From NCBI GenBank assembly GCA_037893225.1, contig JAZGUH010000328.1, forward strand, positions 124,001 through 188,000: a stretch of DNA of 64,000 nucleotides, given 5' to 3'. A model generated the notes under the pieces. That model made no database searches and was not told the DNA's origin. It saw only the letters and a program-made list of their open reading frames with translations. Numbering within the stretch: the stretch's first letter is position 1; every line of letters starts with the position of its first letter. Shown here one piece after another: positions 33,459-46,036 of the stretch. The stretch is from Hippasteria phrygiana (taxonomy: Eukaryota; Echinodermata; Asteroidea; Valvatida; Goniasteridae). Position numbers and translations under genes: made by a program.

Positions 33459-34872
33459 GCATTACGTGTGGATTTGTCCAGTTTACTTTGCTCGAAATTC
33501 CAGTTATTTCCAATTATTGGACGGTAGAATAGTATATAATGTATCATGATGTACCATGAAGGAATAAAGAAATACATACATGCACTAAATGTGTCTTTCT
33601 TTGACCGTTTTCTAAACCCCGACATGACATCTCCGCTCCGCGCGATTTACCTTCCGAGCGATTTACCCTCCGCGCCGTACGTTGTCAAGTGCAAACAACG
33701 TCTTATTCCCAGTGTACAATGTACGTACCTACACGCTTGCGAACTCATCTTGAGATCGAGGGGTATGGCAATTGTTTGCAATAAGGTCAACCCCTGTAGC
33801 GCATCTGCGCGTGCGCGTTGCTTTGTTGCCAGCCTTGGTCAAGTGCAAGCAACCGCACTGAATGCCACCGTCTTTCCCAGTGTACAAGGCACACGTAGGT
33901 GTAGTTACGTGTAGTGAACTGCGTCTTGAGAAAAGATTAAAACACGTGCCGCGCATCCATTGTACATGTACATTGTGCAATGTCATGTAGTTTTCACAAT
34001 ATACGACACGATCGTTTGTTGACAGCTCGCATGTGATCGTCCATGGTATTATCATCTGTTACTAATAATCAACAAGGCTGAAATAGTAAACAAACGCTAG
34101 TCTTTCTGGAGTGCCATAAAGTAGCCAAATGAAGGTAAATGTCGTAAAACTCCAAATACTCAACGAGCGAAGGGAAGCCTTGTCAAACCGGTCCCCCGTT
34201 CCTGCCGCTCAATCCCGGCGGGCCCGATCCCGCGGCCCGGTGGCCCCGATCTCATGATGCCGTGGTGACTTCCGTCATGTATTATTTTTTTCCCGTTCTT
34301 CCGGTAATAGAAAAGTGACATCATCACGATAATATCGAATATCGCGATATTTTTCTGCCGATATTTCGGTATAAAAATAAATGGATATCGAACAGCCTTA
34401 TTCCCTACCTTCCTGTTCATGTTAGGGGAAAACTGAAAATGCTCGAGTTGACAAGAAACTACTTTTACTGAAAATTCAAAAGAGAATTGGTCACGTGGCA
34501 ATGCAAAAAACCAGATATGGGACAAGTACACAAAAAGCAGAGTCCGTGAACCATGCTTTTTCAAGTACTAATCCAAAAGGGACACTAACCTTTTCCAGAA
34601 ATGCTCTCTCAAGAGACCACAGCGCAGTTCACCTTGTCAACAATGGCCATGCCAACTTAATCATCCTTAAGTGTGAAGCTGCAGGTTGTCCTGTTTTGCC
34701 AGAATTCAGAGTGAGCACAATTACAGCATACGTTTCAATTAAAAATGAATTATAAAAGCAAAAAGTGTAGCATCAAAAAATGGTGAGCAATTTCAGTTAT
34801 CAAACTTAATACTGGTGAGCAAAAAGGTTCTCCTTAATTACATTTTAAAGAAGACAATCCTTGTATGGGCCT
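33459..34872 (+). repeat. Spacer S11 (1,414 bp, gamma type)
   Basis: Consensus haplotype (D=C, F=G, H=GGTTC), between delta A11 and gamma A12. Confidence 0.96.
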
Positions 34873-36134
34873 CCCCCAAACGCGCTTGGTCCCCCAAACG
34901 CCCTTGGTCCCCCAAACGCCCTTGGTCCCCCAAACGCCCTTGGTCCCCCAAACGCCCTTGGTCCCCCAAACGCCCTTGGTCCCCCAAACCCGCTTGGTCC
35001 GCCAAACGCCCTTGGTCCCCCAAACGCCCTTGGTCCCCCAAACGCCCTTGGTCCCCCAAACGCCCTTGGTCCCCCAAACGCCCTTGGTCCCCCAAACCCG
35101 CTTGGTCCGCCAAACGCCCTTGGTCCCCCAAACGCCCTTGGTCCCCCAAACGCCCTTGGTCCCCCAAACGCCCTTGGTCCCCCAAACGCCCTTGGTCCCC
35201 CAAACGCCCTTGGTCCCCCAAACGCCCTTGGTCCCCCAAACGCCCTTGGTCCCCCAAACGCCCTTGGTCCCCCAAACGCCCTTGGTCCCCCAAACGCGCT
35301 TGGTCCCCCAAACGCCCTTGGTCCCCCAAACGCCCTTGGTCCCCCAAACGCCCTTGGTCCCCCAAACGCCCTTGGTCCCCCAAACGCCCTTGGTCCCCCA
35401 AACGCCCTTGGTCCCCCAAACGCCCTTGGTCCCCCAAACGCCCTTGGTCCCCCAAACGCCCTTGGTCCCCCAAACGCCCTTGGTCCCCCAAACGCCCTTG
35501 GTCCCCCAAACGCCCTTGGTCCCCCAAACGCCCTTGGTCCCCCAAACGCCCTTGGTCCCCCAAACGCCCTTGGTCCCCCAAACGCCCTTGGTCCCCCAAA
35601 CGCCCTTGGTCCCCCAAACGCCCTTGGTCCCCCAAACGCCCTTGGTCCCCCAAACGCCCTTGGTCCCCCAAACGCCCTTGGTCCCCCAAACCCCCTTGGT
35701 CCCCCAAACCCCCTTGGTCCCCCAAACCCCCTTGGTCCCCCAAACCCCCTTGGTCCCCCAAACGCGCTTGGTCCCCCAAACGCGCTTGGTCCCCCAAACG
35801 CGCTTGGTCCCCCAAACGCGCTTGGTCCCCCAAACGCGCTTGGTCCCCCAAACGCGCTTGGTCCCCCAAACGCGCTTGGTCCCCCAAACGCGCTTGGTCC
35901 CCCAAACGCGCTTGGTCCCCCAAACGCGCTTGGTCCCCCAAACGCCCTTGGTCCCCCAAACGCCCTTGGTCCCCCAAACGCCCTTGGTCCCCCAAACGCC
36001 CTTGGTCCCCCAAACGCCCTTGGTCCCCCAAACGCCCTTGGTCCCCCAAACGCCCTTGGTCCCCCAAACGCCCTTGGTCCCCCAAACGCGCTTGGTCCCC
36101 CAAACGCCCTTGGTCCCCCAAACGCCCTTGGTCC
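34873..36134 (+). repeat. 18-bp minisatellite array A12 (gamma family, 70 units)
   Basis: Block order is a1 s5 x1 s5 x1 s10 a1 s21 c4 a10 s8 a1 s2, identical to A9 without its 1-bp deletion. Confidence 0.97.
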
Positions 36135-36532
36135 GCATTACGTGTGGATTTGTCCAGTTTACTTTGCTCGAAATTCCAGTTATTTCCAATTATTGGACGG
36201 TAGAATAGTATATAATGTATCATGATGTACCATGAAGGAATAAAGAAATACATACATGCACTAAATGTGTCTTTCTTTGACCGTTTTCTAAACCCCGACA
36301 TGACATCTCCGCTCCGCGCGATTTACCTTCCGAGCTATTTACCCTCCGCGCCGTACGTTGTCAAGTGCAAACAACGTCTTATTCCCAGTGTACAATGTAC
36401 GTACCTACACGCTTGCGAACTCATCTTGAGATCGAGGGGTATGGCAATTGTTTGCAATAAGGTCAACCCCTGTAGCGCATCTGCGCGTGCGCGTTGCTTT
36501 GTTGCCAGCCTTGGTCAAGTGCAAGCAACCGC

Positions 36533-37299
36533 ACTGAATGCCACCGTCTTTCCCAGTGTACAAGGCACACGTAGGTGTAGTTACGTGTAGTGAACTGCGT
36601 CTTGAGAAAAGATTAAAACACGTGCCGCGCATCCATTGTACATGTACATTGTGCAATGTCATGTAGTTTTCACAATATACGACACGATCGTTTGTTGACA
36701 GCTCGCATGTGATCGTCCATGGTATTATCATCTGTTACTAATAATCAACAAGGCTGAAATAGTAAACAAACGCTAGTCTTTCTGGAGTGCCATAAAGTAG
36801 CCAAATGAAGGTAAATGTCGTAAAACTCCAAATACTCAACGAGCGAAGGGAAGCCTTGTCAAACCGGTCCCCCGTTCCTGCCGCTCAATCCCGGCGGGCC
36901 CGATCCCGCGGCCCGGTGGCCCCGATCTCATGATGCCGTGGTGACTTCCGTCATGTATTATTTTTTTCCCGTTCTTCCGGTAATAGAAAAGTGACATCAT
37001 CACGATAATATCGAATATCGCGATATTTTTCTGCCGATATTTCGGTATAAAAATAAATGGATATCGAACAGCCTTATTCCCTACCTTCCTGTTCATGTTA
37101 GGGGAAAACTGAAAATGCTCGAGTTGACAAGAAACTACTTTTACTGAAAATTCAAAAGAGAATTGGTCACGTGGCAATGCAAAAAACCAGATATGGGACA
37201 AGTACACAAAAAGCAGAGTCCGTGAACCATGCTTTTTCAAGTACTAATCCAAAAGGGACACTAACCTTTTCCAGAAATGCTCTCTCAAGAGACCACAGC
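36533..37299 (+). repeat. 767-bp tandem duplication in S12, copy 1
   Basis: Same endpoints as in S1; CTGGAG allele. Confidence 0.95.
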
Positions 37300-38066
37300 A
37301 CTGAATGCCACCGTCTTTCCCAGTGTACAAGGCACACGTAGGTGTAGTTACGTGTAGTGAACTGCGTCTTGAGAAAAGATTAAAACACGTGCCGCGCATC
37401 CATTGTACATGTACATTGTGCAATGTCATGTAGTTTTCACAATATACGACACGATCGTTTGTTGACAGCTCGCATGTGATCGTCCATGGTATTATCATCT
37501 GTTACTAATAATCAACAAGGCTGAAATAGTAAACAAACGCTAGTCTTTCTCGAGTGCCATAAAGTAGCCAAATGAAGGTAAATGTCGTAAAACTCCAAAT
37601 ACTCAACGAGCGAAGGGAAGCCTTGTCAAACCGGTCCCCCGTTCCTGCCGCTCAATCCCGGCGGGCCCGATCCCGCGGCCCGGTGGCCCCGATCTCATGA
37701 TGCCGTGGTGACTTCCGTCATGTATTATTTTTTTCCCGTTCTTCCGGTAATAGAAAAGTGACATCATCACGATAATATCGAATATCGCGATATTTTTCTG
37801 CCGATATTTCGGTATAAAAATAAATGGATATCGAACAGCCTTATTCCCTACCTTCCTGTTCATGTTAGGGGAAAACTGAAAATGCTCGAGTTGACAAGAA
37901 ACTACTTTTACTGAAAATTCAAAAGAGAATTGGTCACGTGGCAATGCAAAAAACCAGATATGGGACAAGTACACAAAAAGCAGAGTCCGTGAACCATGCT
38001 TTTTCAAGTACTAATCCAAAAGGGACACTAACCTTTTCCAGAAATGCTCTCTCAAGAGACCACAGC
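37300..38066 (+). repeat. 767-bp tandem duplication in S12, copy 2
   Basis: Same endpoints as in S1; CTCGAG allele. Confidence 0.95.
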
Positions 38067-38315
38067 GCAGTTCACCTTGTCAACAATGGCCATGCCAACT
38101 TAATCATCCTTAAGTGTGAAGCTGCAGGTTGTCCTGTTTTGCCAGAATTCAGAGTGAGCACAATTACAGCATACGTTTCAATTAAAAATGAATTATAAAA
38201 GCAAAAAGTGTAGCATCAAAAAATGGTGAGCAATTTCAGTTATCAAACTTAATACTGGTGAGCAAAAAAGTTCTCCTTAATTACATTTTAAAGAAGACAA
38301 TCCTTGTATGGGCCT

Positions 38316-41287
38316 CCCCCAAACGCGCTTGGTCCCCCAAACGCCCTTGGTCCCCCAAACGCCCTTGGTCCCCCAAACGCCCTTGGTCCCCCAAACGCCC
38401 TTGGTCCCCCAAACGCCCTTGGTCCCCCAAACGCCCTTGGTCCCCCAAACGCCCTTGGTCCCCCAAACGCCCTTGGTCCCCCAAACGCCCTTGGTCCCCC
38501 AAACGCCCTTGGTCCCCCAAACGCCCTTGGTCCCCCAAACGCCCTTGGTCCCCCAAACGCCCTTGGTCCCCCAAACGCCCTTGGTCCCCCAAACGCCCTT
38601 GGTCCCCCAAACGCCCTTGGTCCCCCAAACGCCCTTGGTCCCCCAAACGCCCTTGGTCCCCCAAACGCCCTTGGTCCCCCAAACGCCCTTGGTCCCCCAA
38701 ACGCCCTTGGTCCCCCAAACGCCCGTGGTCCCCCAAACGCCCGTGGTCCCCCAAACGCCCTTGGTCCCCCAAACGCCCTTGGTCCCCCAAACGCCCGTGG
38801 TCCCCCAAACGCCCTTGGTCCCCCAAACGCCCTTGGTCCCCCAAACGCCCTTGGTCCCCCAAACGCCCTTGGTCCCCCAAACGCCCTTGGTCCCCCAAAC
38901 GCCCTTGGTCCCCCAAACGCCCTTGGTCCCCCAAACGCCCTTGGTCCCCCAAACGCCCTTGGTCCCCCAAACGCCCTTGGTCCCCCAAACGCCCTTGGTC
39001 CCCCAAACGCCCTTGGTCCCCCAAACGCCCTTGGTCCCCCAAACGCCCTTGGTCCCCCAAACGCCCTTGGTCCCCCAAACGCCCTTGGTCCCCCAAACGC
39101 CCTTGGTCCCCCAAACGCCCTTGGTCCCCCAAACGCCCTTGGTCCCCCAAACGCCCTTGGTCCCCCAAACGCCCTTGGTCCCCCAAACGCCCTTGGTCCC
39201 CCAAACGCCCTTGGTCCCCCAAACGCCCTTGGTCCCCCAAACGCCCTTGGTCCCCCAAACCCCCTTGGTCCCCCAAACGCCCTTGGTCCCCCAAACGCCC
39301 TTGGTCCCCCAAACGCCCTTGGTCCCCCAAACGCCCTTGGTCCCCCAAACGCCCTTGGTCCCCCAAACGCCCTTGGTCCCCCAAACCCCCTTGGTCCCCC
39401 AAACCCCCTTGGTCCCCCAAACCCCCTTGGTCCCCCAAACGCGCTTGGTCCCCCAAACGCGCTTGGTCCCCCAAACGCGCTTGGTCCCCCAAACGCGCTT
39501 GGTCCCCCAAACGCGCTTGGTCCCCCAAACGCGCTTGGTCCCCCAAACGCCCTTGGTCCCCCAAACGCCCTTGGTCCCCCAAACGCCCTTGGTCCCCCAA
39601 ACGCCCTTGGTCCCCCAAACGGCCTTGGTCCCCCAAACGCCCTTGGTCCCCCAAACGCGCTTGGTCCCCCAAACGCGCTTGGTCCCCCAAACGCGCTTGG
39701 TCCCCCAAACGCCCTTGGTCCCCCAAACGCGCTTGGTCCCCCAAACGCCCTTGGTCCCCCAAACGCCCTTGGTCCCCCAAACGCCCTTGGTCCCCCAAAC
39801 GCCCTTGGTCCCCCAAACGCCCTTGGTCCCCCAAACGCCCTTGGTCCCCCAAACGCCCTTGGTCCCCCAAACGCCCTTGGTCCCCCAAACGCCCTTGGTC
39901 CCCCAAACGCCCTTGGTCCCCCAAACGCCCTTGGTCCCCCAAACGCCCTTGGTCCCCCAAACGCCCTTGGTCCCCCAAACGCCCTTGGTCCCCCAAACGC
40001 CCTTGGTCCCCCAAACGCCCTTGGTCCCCCAAACGCCCTTGGTCCCCCAAACGCCCTTGGTCCCCCAAACGCCCTTGGTCCCCCAAACGCCCTTGGTCCC
40101 CCAAACGCCCTTGGTCCCCCAAACGCCCTTGGTCCCCCAAACGCCCTTGGTCCCCCAAACGCCCTTGGTCCCCCAAACCCCCTTGGTCCCCCAAACCCCC
40201 TTGGTCCCCCAAACCCCCTTGGTCCCCCAAACCCCCTTGGTCCCCCAAACCCCCTTGGTCCCCCAAACGCGCTTGGTCCCCCAAATGCGCTTGGTCCCCC
40301 AAACGCGCTTGGTCCCCCAAACGCGCTTGGTCCCCCAAACGCGCTTGGTCCCCCAAACGCCCTTGGTCCCCCAAACGCCCTTGGTCCCCCAAACGCCCTT
40401 GGTCCCCCAAACGCCCTTGGTCCCCCAAACGGCCTTGGTCCCCCAAACGCCCTTGGTCCCCCAAACGCGCTTGGTCCCCCAAACGCGCTTGGTCCCCCAA
40501 ACGCGCTTGGTCCCCCAAACGCCCTTGGTCCCCCAAACGCCCTTGGTCCCCCAAACGCCCTTGGTCCCCCAAACGCCCTTGGTCCCCCAAACGCCCTTGG
40601 TCCCCCAAACGCCCTTGGTCCCCCAAACGCCCTTGGTCCCCCAAACGCCCTTGGTCCCCCAAACGCCCTTGGTCCCCCAAACCCCCTTGGTCCCCCAAAC
40701 CCCCTTGGTCCCCCAAACCCCCTTGGTCCCCCAAACCCCCTTGGTCCCCCAAACGCGCTTGGTCCCCCAAACGCGCTTGGTCCCCCAAACGCGCTTGGTC
40801 CCCCAAACGCGCTTGGTCCCCCAAACGCGCTTGGTCCCCCAAACGCGCTTGGTCCCCCAAACGCGCTTGGTCCCCCAAACGCGCTTGGTCCCCCAAACGC
40901 GCTTGGTCCCCCAAACGCGCTTGGTCCCCCAAACGCCCTTGGTCCCCCAAACGCCCTTGGTCCCCCAAACGCCCTTGGTCCCCCAAACGCCCTTGGTCCC
41001 CCAAACGCCCTTGGTCCCCCAAACGCCCTTGGTCCCCCAAACGCCCTTGGTCCCCCAAACGCCCTTGGTCCCCCAAACGCGCTTGGTCCCCCAAACGCCC
41101 TTGGTCCCCCAAACGCGCTTGGTCCCCCAAACGCGCTTGGTCCCCCAAACGCCCTTGGTCCCCCAAACGCCCTTGGTCCCCCAAACGCCCTTGGTCCCCC
41201 AAACGCCCTTGGTCCCCCAAACGCCCTTGGTCCCCCAAACGCGCTTGGTCCCCCAAACGCCCTTGGTCCCCCAAACGCCCTTGGTCC
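38316..41287 (+). repeat. 18-bp minisatellite array A13 (alpha 5' / gamma 3' chimera, 165 units)
   Basis: Block order is a1 s51 (g at 23, 24, 27) c1 s6 c3 a6 s4 n1 s1 a3 s1 a1 s24 c5 a5 (second is t) s4 n1 s1 a3 s9 c4 a10 s8 a1 s1 a2 s5 a1 s2. The first ~131 units follow the alpha plan. From the c4 a10 s8 a1 block onward it is the gamma 3' end, and the next spacer is also gamma type. An extra 's1 a2 s5 a1 s2' follows the gamma ending. Confidence 0.96.
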
Positions 41288-42701
41288 GCATTACGTGTGG
41301 ATTTGTCCAGTTTACTTTGCTCGAAATTCCAGTTATTTCCAATTATTGGACGGTAGAATAGTATATAATGTATCATGATGTACCATGAAGGAATAAAGAA
41401 ATACATACATGCACTAAATGTGTCTTTCTTTGACCGTTTTCTAAACCCCGACATGACATCTCCGCTCCGCGCGATTTACCTTCCGAGCGATTTACCCTCC
41501 GCGCCGTACGTTGTCAAGTGCAAACAACGTCTTATTCCCAGTGTACAATGTACGTACCTACACGCTTGCGAACTCATCTTGAGATCGAGGGGTATGGCAA
41601 TTGTTTGCAATAAGGTCAACCCCTGTAGCGCATCTGCGCGTGCGCGTTGCTTTGTTGCCAGCCTTGGTCAAGTGCAAGCAACCGCACTGAATGCCACCGT
41701 CTTTCCCAGTGTACAAGGCACACGTAGGTGTAGTTACGTGTAGTGAACTGCGTCTTGAGAAAAGATTAAAACACGTGCCGCGCATCCATTGTACATGTAC
41801 ATTGTGCAATGTCATGTAGTTTTCACAATATACGACACGATCGTTTGTTGACAGCTCGCATGTGATCGTCCATGGTATTATCATCTGTTACTAATAATCA
41901 ACAAGGCTGAAATAGTAAACAAACGCTAGTCTTTCTGGAGTGCCATAAAGTAGCCAAATGAAGGTAAATGTCGTAAAACTCCAAATACTCAACGAGCGAA
42001 GGGAAGCCTTGTCAAACCGGTCCCCCGTTCCTGCCGCTCAATCCCGGCGGGCCCGATCCCGCGGCCCGGTGGCCCCGATCTCATGATGCCGTGGTGACTT
42101 CCGTCATGTATTATTTTTTTCCCGTTCTTCCGGTAATAGAAAAGTGACATCATCACGATAATATCGAATATCGCGATATTTTTCTGCCGATATTTCGGTA
42201 TAAAAATAAATGGATATCGAACAGCCTTATTCCCTACCTTCCTGTTCATGTTAGGGGAAAACTGAAAATGCTCGAGTTGACAAGAAACTACTTTTACTGA
42301 AAATTCAAAAGAGAATTGGTCACGTGGCAATGCAAAAAACCAGATATGGGACAAGTACACAAAAAGCAGAGTCCGTGAACCATGCTTTTTCAAGTACTAA
42401 TCCAAAAGGGACACTAACCTTTTCCAGAAATGCTCTCTCAAGAGACCACAGCGCAGTTCACCTTGTCAACAATGGCCATGCCAACTTAATCATCCTTAAG
42501 TGTGAAGCTGCAGGTTGTCCTGTTTTGCCAGAATTCAGAGTGAGCACAATTACAGCATACGTTTCAATTAAAAATGAATTATAAAAGCAAAAAGTGTAGC
42601 ATCAAAAAATGGTGAGCAATTTCAGTTATCAAACTTAATACTGGTGAGCAAAAAGGTTCTCCTTAATTACATTTTAAAGAAGACAATCCTTGTATGGGCC
42701 T
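41288..42701 (+). repeat. Spacer S13 (1,414 bp, gamma type)
   Basis: D=C, F=G, H=GGTTC. Among spacers after arrays with an alpha 5' end, this is the only one with the gamma haplotype, which fits the gamma 3' end of A13. Confidence 0.96.
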
Positions 42702-43855
42702 CCCCCAAACGCGCTTGGTCCCCCAAACGCCCTTGGTCCCCCAAACGCCCTTGGTCCCCCAAACGCCCTTGGTCCCCCAAACGCCCTTGGTCCCCCAAAC
42801 GCCCTTGGTCCCCCAAACCCGCTTGGTCCGCCAAACGCCCTTGGTCCCCCAAACGCCCTTGGTCCCCCAAACGCCCTTGGTCCCCCAAACGCCCTTGGTC
42901 CCCCAAACGCCCTTGGTCCCCCAAACCCGCTTGGTCCGCCAAACGCCCTTGGTCCCCCAAACGCCCTTGGTCCCCCAAACGCCCTTGGTCCCCCAAACGC
43001 CCTTGGTCCCCCAAACGCCCTTGGTCCCCCAAACGCCCTTGGTCCCCCAAACGCCCTTGGTCCCCCAAACGCCCTTGGTCCCCCAAACGCCCTTGGTCCC
43101 CCAAACGCCCTTGGTCCCCCAAACGCGCTTGGTCCCCCAAACGCCCTTGGTCCCCCAAACGCCCTTGGTCCCCCAAACGCCCTTGGTCCCCCAAACGCCC
43201 TTGGTCCCCCAAACGCCCTTGGTCCCCCAAACGCCCTTGGTCCCCCAAACGCCCTTGGTCCCCCAAACGCCCTTGGTCCCCCAAACGCCCTTGGTCCCCC
43301 AAACGCCCTTGGTCCCCCAAACGCCCTTGGTCCCCCAAACGCCCTTGGTCCCCCAAACGCCCTTGGTCCCCCAAACGCCCTTGGTCCCCCAAACGCCCTT
43401 GGTCCCCCAAACGCCCTTGGTCCCCCAAACGCCCTTGGTCCCCCAAACGCCCTTGGTCCCCCAAACCCCCTTGGTCCCCCAAACCCCCTTGGTCCCCCAA
43501 ACCCCCTTGGTCCCCCAAACCCCCTTGGTCCCCCAAACGCGCTTGGTCCCCCAAACGCGCTTGGTCCCCCAAACGCGCTTGGTCCCCCAAACGCGCTTGG
43601 TCCCCCAAACGCGCTTGGTCCCCCAAACGCGCTTGGTCCCCCAAACGCGCTTGGTCCCCCAAACGCCCTTGGTCCCCCAAACGCCCTTGGTCCCCCAAAC
43701 GCCCTTGGTCCCCCAAACGCCCTTGGTCCCCCAAACGCCCTTGGTCCCCCAAACGCCCTTGGTCCCCCAAACGCCCTTGGTCCCCCAAACGCCCTTGGTC
43801 CCCCAAACGCGCTTGGTCCCCCAAACGCCCTTGGTCCCCCAAACGCCCTTGGTCC
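42702..43855 (+). repeat. 18-bp minisatellite array A14 (gamma family, 64 units)
   Basis: Block order is a1 s5 x1 s5 x1 s10 a1 s18 c4 a7 s8 a1 s2: the A12 plan with three fewer s and three fewer a units. Confidence 0.96.
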
Positions 43856-44253
43856 GCATTACGTGTGGATTTGTCCAGTTTACTTTGCTCGAAATTCCAG
43901 TTATTTCCAATTATTGGACGGTAGAATAGTATATAATGTATCATGATGTACCATGAAGGAATAAAGAAATACATACATGCACTAAATGTGTCTTTCTTTG
44001 ACCGTTTTCTAAACCCCGACATGACATCTCCGCTCCGCGCGATTTACCTTCCGAGCTATTTACCCTCCGCGCCGTACGTTGTCAAGTGCAAACAACGTCT
44101 TGTTCCCAGTGTACAATGTACGTACCAACACGCTTGCGAACTCATCTTGAGATCGAGGGGTATGGCAATTGTTTGCAATAAGGTCAACCCCTGTAGCGCA
44201 TCTGCGCGTGCGCGTTGCTTTGTTGCCAGCCTTGGTCAAGTGCAAGCAACCGC

Positions 44254-45020
44254 ACTGAATGCCACCGTCTTTCCCAGTGTACAAGGCACACGTAGGTGTA
44301 GTTACGTGTAGTGAACTGCGTCTTGAGAAAAGATTAAAACACGTGCCGCGCATCCATTGTACATGTACATTGTGCAATGTCATGTAGTTTTCACAATATA
44401 CGACACGATCGTTTGTTGACAGCTCGCATGTGATCGTCCATGGTATTATCATCTGTTACTAATAATCAACAAGGCTGAAATAGTAAACAAACGCTAGTCT
44501 TTCTGGAGTGCCATAAAGTAGCCAAATGAAGGTAAATGTCGTAAAACTCCAAATACTCAACGAGCGAAGGGAAGCCTTGTCAAACCGGTCCCCCGTTCCT
44601 GCCGCTCAATCCCGGCGGGCCCGATCCCGCGGCCCGGTGGCCCCGATCTCATGATGCCGTGGTGACTTCCGTCATGTATTATTTTTTTCCCGTTCTTCCG
44701 GTAATAGAAAAGTGACATCATCACGATAATATCGAATATCGCGATATTTTTCTGCCGATATTTCGGTATAAAAATAAATGGATATCGAACAGCCTTATTC
44801 CCTACCTTCCTGTTCATGTTAGGGGAAAACTGAAAATGCTCGAGTTGACAAGAAACTACTTTTACTGAAAATTCAAAAGAGAATTGGTCACGTGGCAATG
44901 CAAAAAACCAGATATGGGACAAGTACACAAAAAGCAGAGTCCGTGAACCATGCTTTTTCAAGTACTAATCCAAAAGGGACACTAACCTTTTCCAGAAATG
45001 CTCTCTCAAGAGACCACAGC
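44254..45020 (+). repeat. 767-bp tandem duplication in S14, copy 1
   Basis: Same endpoints as in S1; CTGGAG allele. Confidence 0.95.
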
Positions 45021-45787
45021 ACTGAATGCCACCGTCTTTCCCAGTGTACAAGGCACACGTAGGTGTAGTTACGTGTAGTGAACTGCGTCTTGAGAAAAGA
45101 TTAAAACACGTGCCGCGCATCCATTGTACATGTACATTGTGCAATGTCATGTAGTTTTCACAATATACGACACGATCGTTTGTTGACAGCTCGCATGTGA
45201 TCGTCCATGGTATTATCATCTGTTACTAATAATCAACAAGGCTGAAATAGTAAACAAACGCTAGTCTTTCTCGAGTGCCATAAAGTAGCCAAATGAAGGT
45301 AAATGTCGTAAAACTCCAAATACTCAACGAGCGAAGGGAAGCCTTGTCAAACCGGTCCCCCGTTCCTGCCGCTCAATCCCGGCGGGCCCGATCCCGCGGC
45401 CCGGTGGCCCCGATCTCATGATGCCGTGGTGACTTCCGTCATGTATTATTTTTTTCCCGTTCTTCCGGTAATAGAAAAGTGACATCATCACGATAATATC
45501 GAATATCGCGATATTTTTCTGCCGATATTTCGGTATAAAAATAAATGGATATCGAACAGCCTTATTCCCTACCTTCCTGTTCATGTTAGGGGAAAACTGA
45601 AAATGCTCGAGTTGACAAGAAACTACTTTTACTGAAAATTCAAAAGAGAATTGGTCACGTGGCAATGCAAAAAACCAGATATGGGACAAGTACACAAAAA
45701 GCAGAGTCCGTGAACCATGCTTTTTCAAGTACTAATCCAAAAGGGACACTAACCTTTTCCAGAAATGCTCTCTCAAGAGACCACAGC
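45021..45787 (+). repeat. 767-bp tandem duplication in S14, copy 2
   Basis: Same endpoints as in S1; CTCGAG allele. Confidence 0.95.
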
Positions 45788-46036
45788 GCAGTTCACCTTG
45801 TCAACAATGGCCATGCCAACTTAATCATCCTTAAGTGTGAAGCTGCAGGTTGTCCTGTTTTGCCAGAATTCAGAGTGAGCACAATTACAGCATACGTTTC
45901 AATTAAAAATGAATTATAAAAGCAAAAAGTGTAGCATCAAAAAATGGTGAGCAATTTCAGTTATCAAACTTAATACTGGTGAGCAAAAAAGTTCTCCTTA
46001 ATTACATTTTAAAGAAGACAATCCTTGTATGGGCCT

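Larger units (their letters stand above)
36135..38315 (+). repeat. Spacer S12, long form (2,181 bp)
   Basis: Site A = T, 767-bp duplication, H=AGTTC; no difference from S1 noticed at the sites scored. Confidence 0.96.
43856..46036 (+). repeat. Spacer S14, long form (2,181 bp)
   Basis: Site A = T and the 767-bp duplication. Private changes are CGTCTTGTTCCC (44,102) and GTACCAACACG (44,128). Confidence 0.96.
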
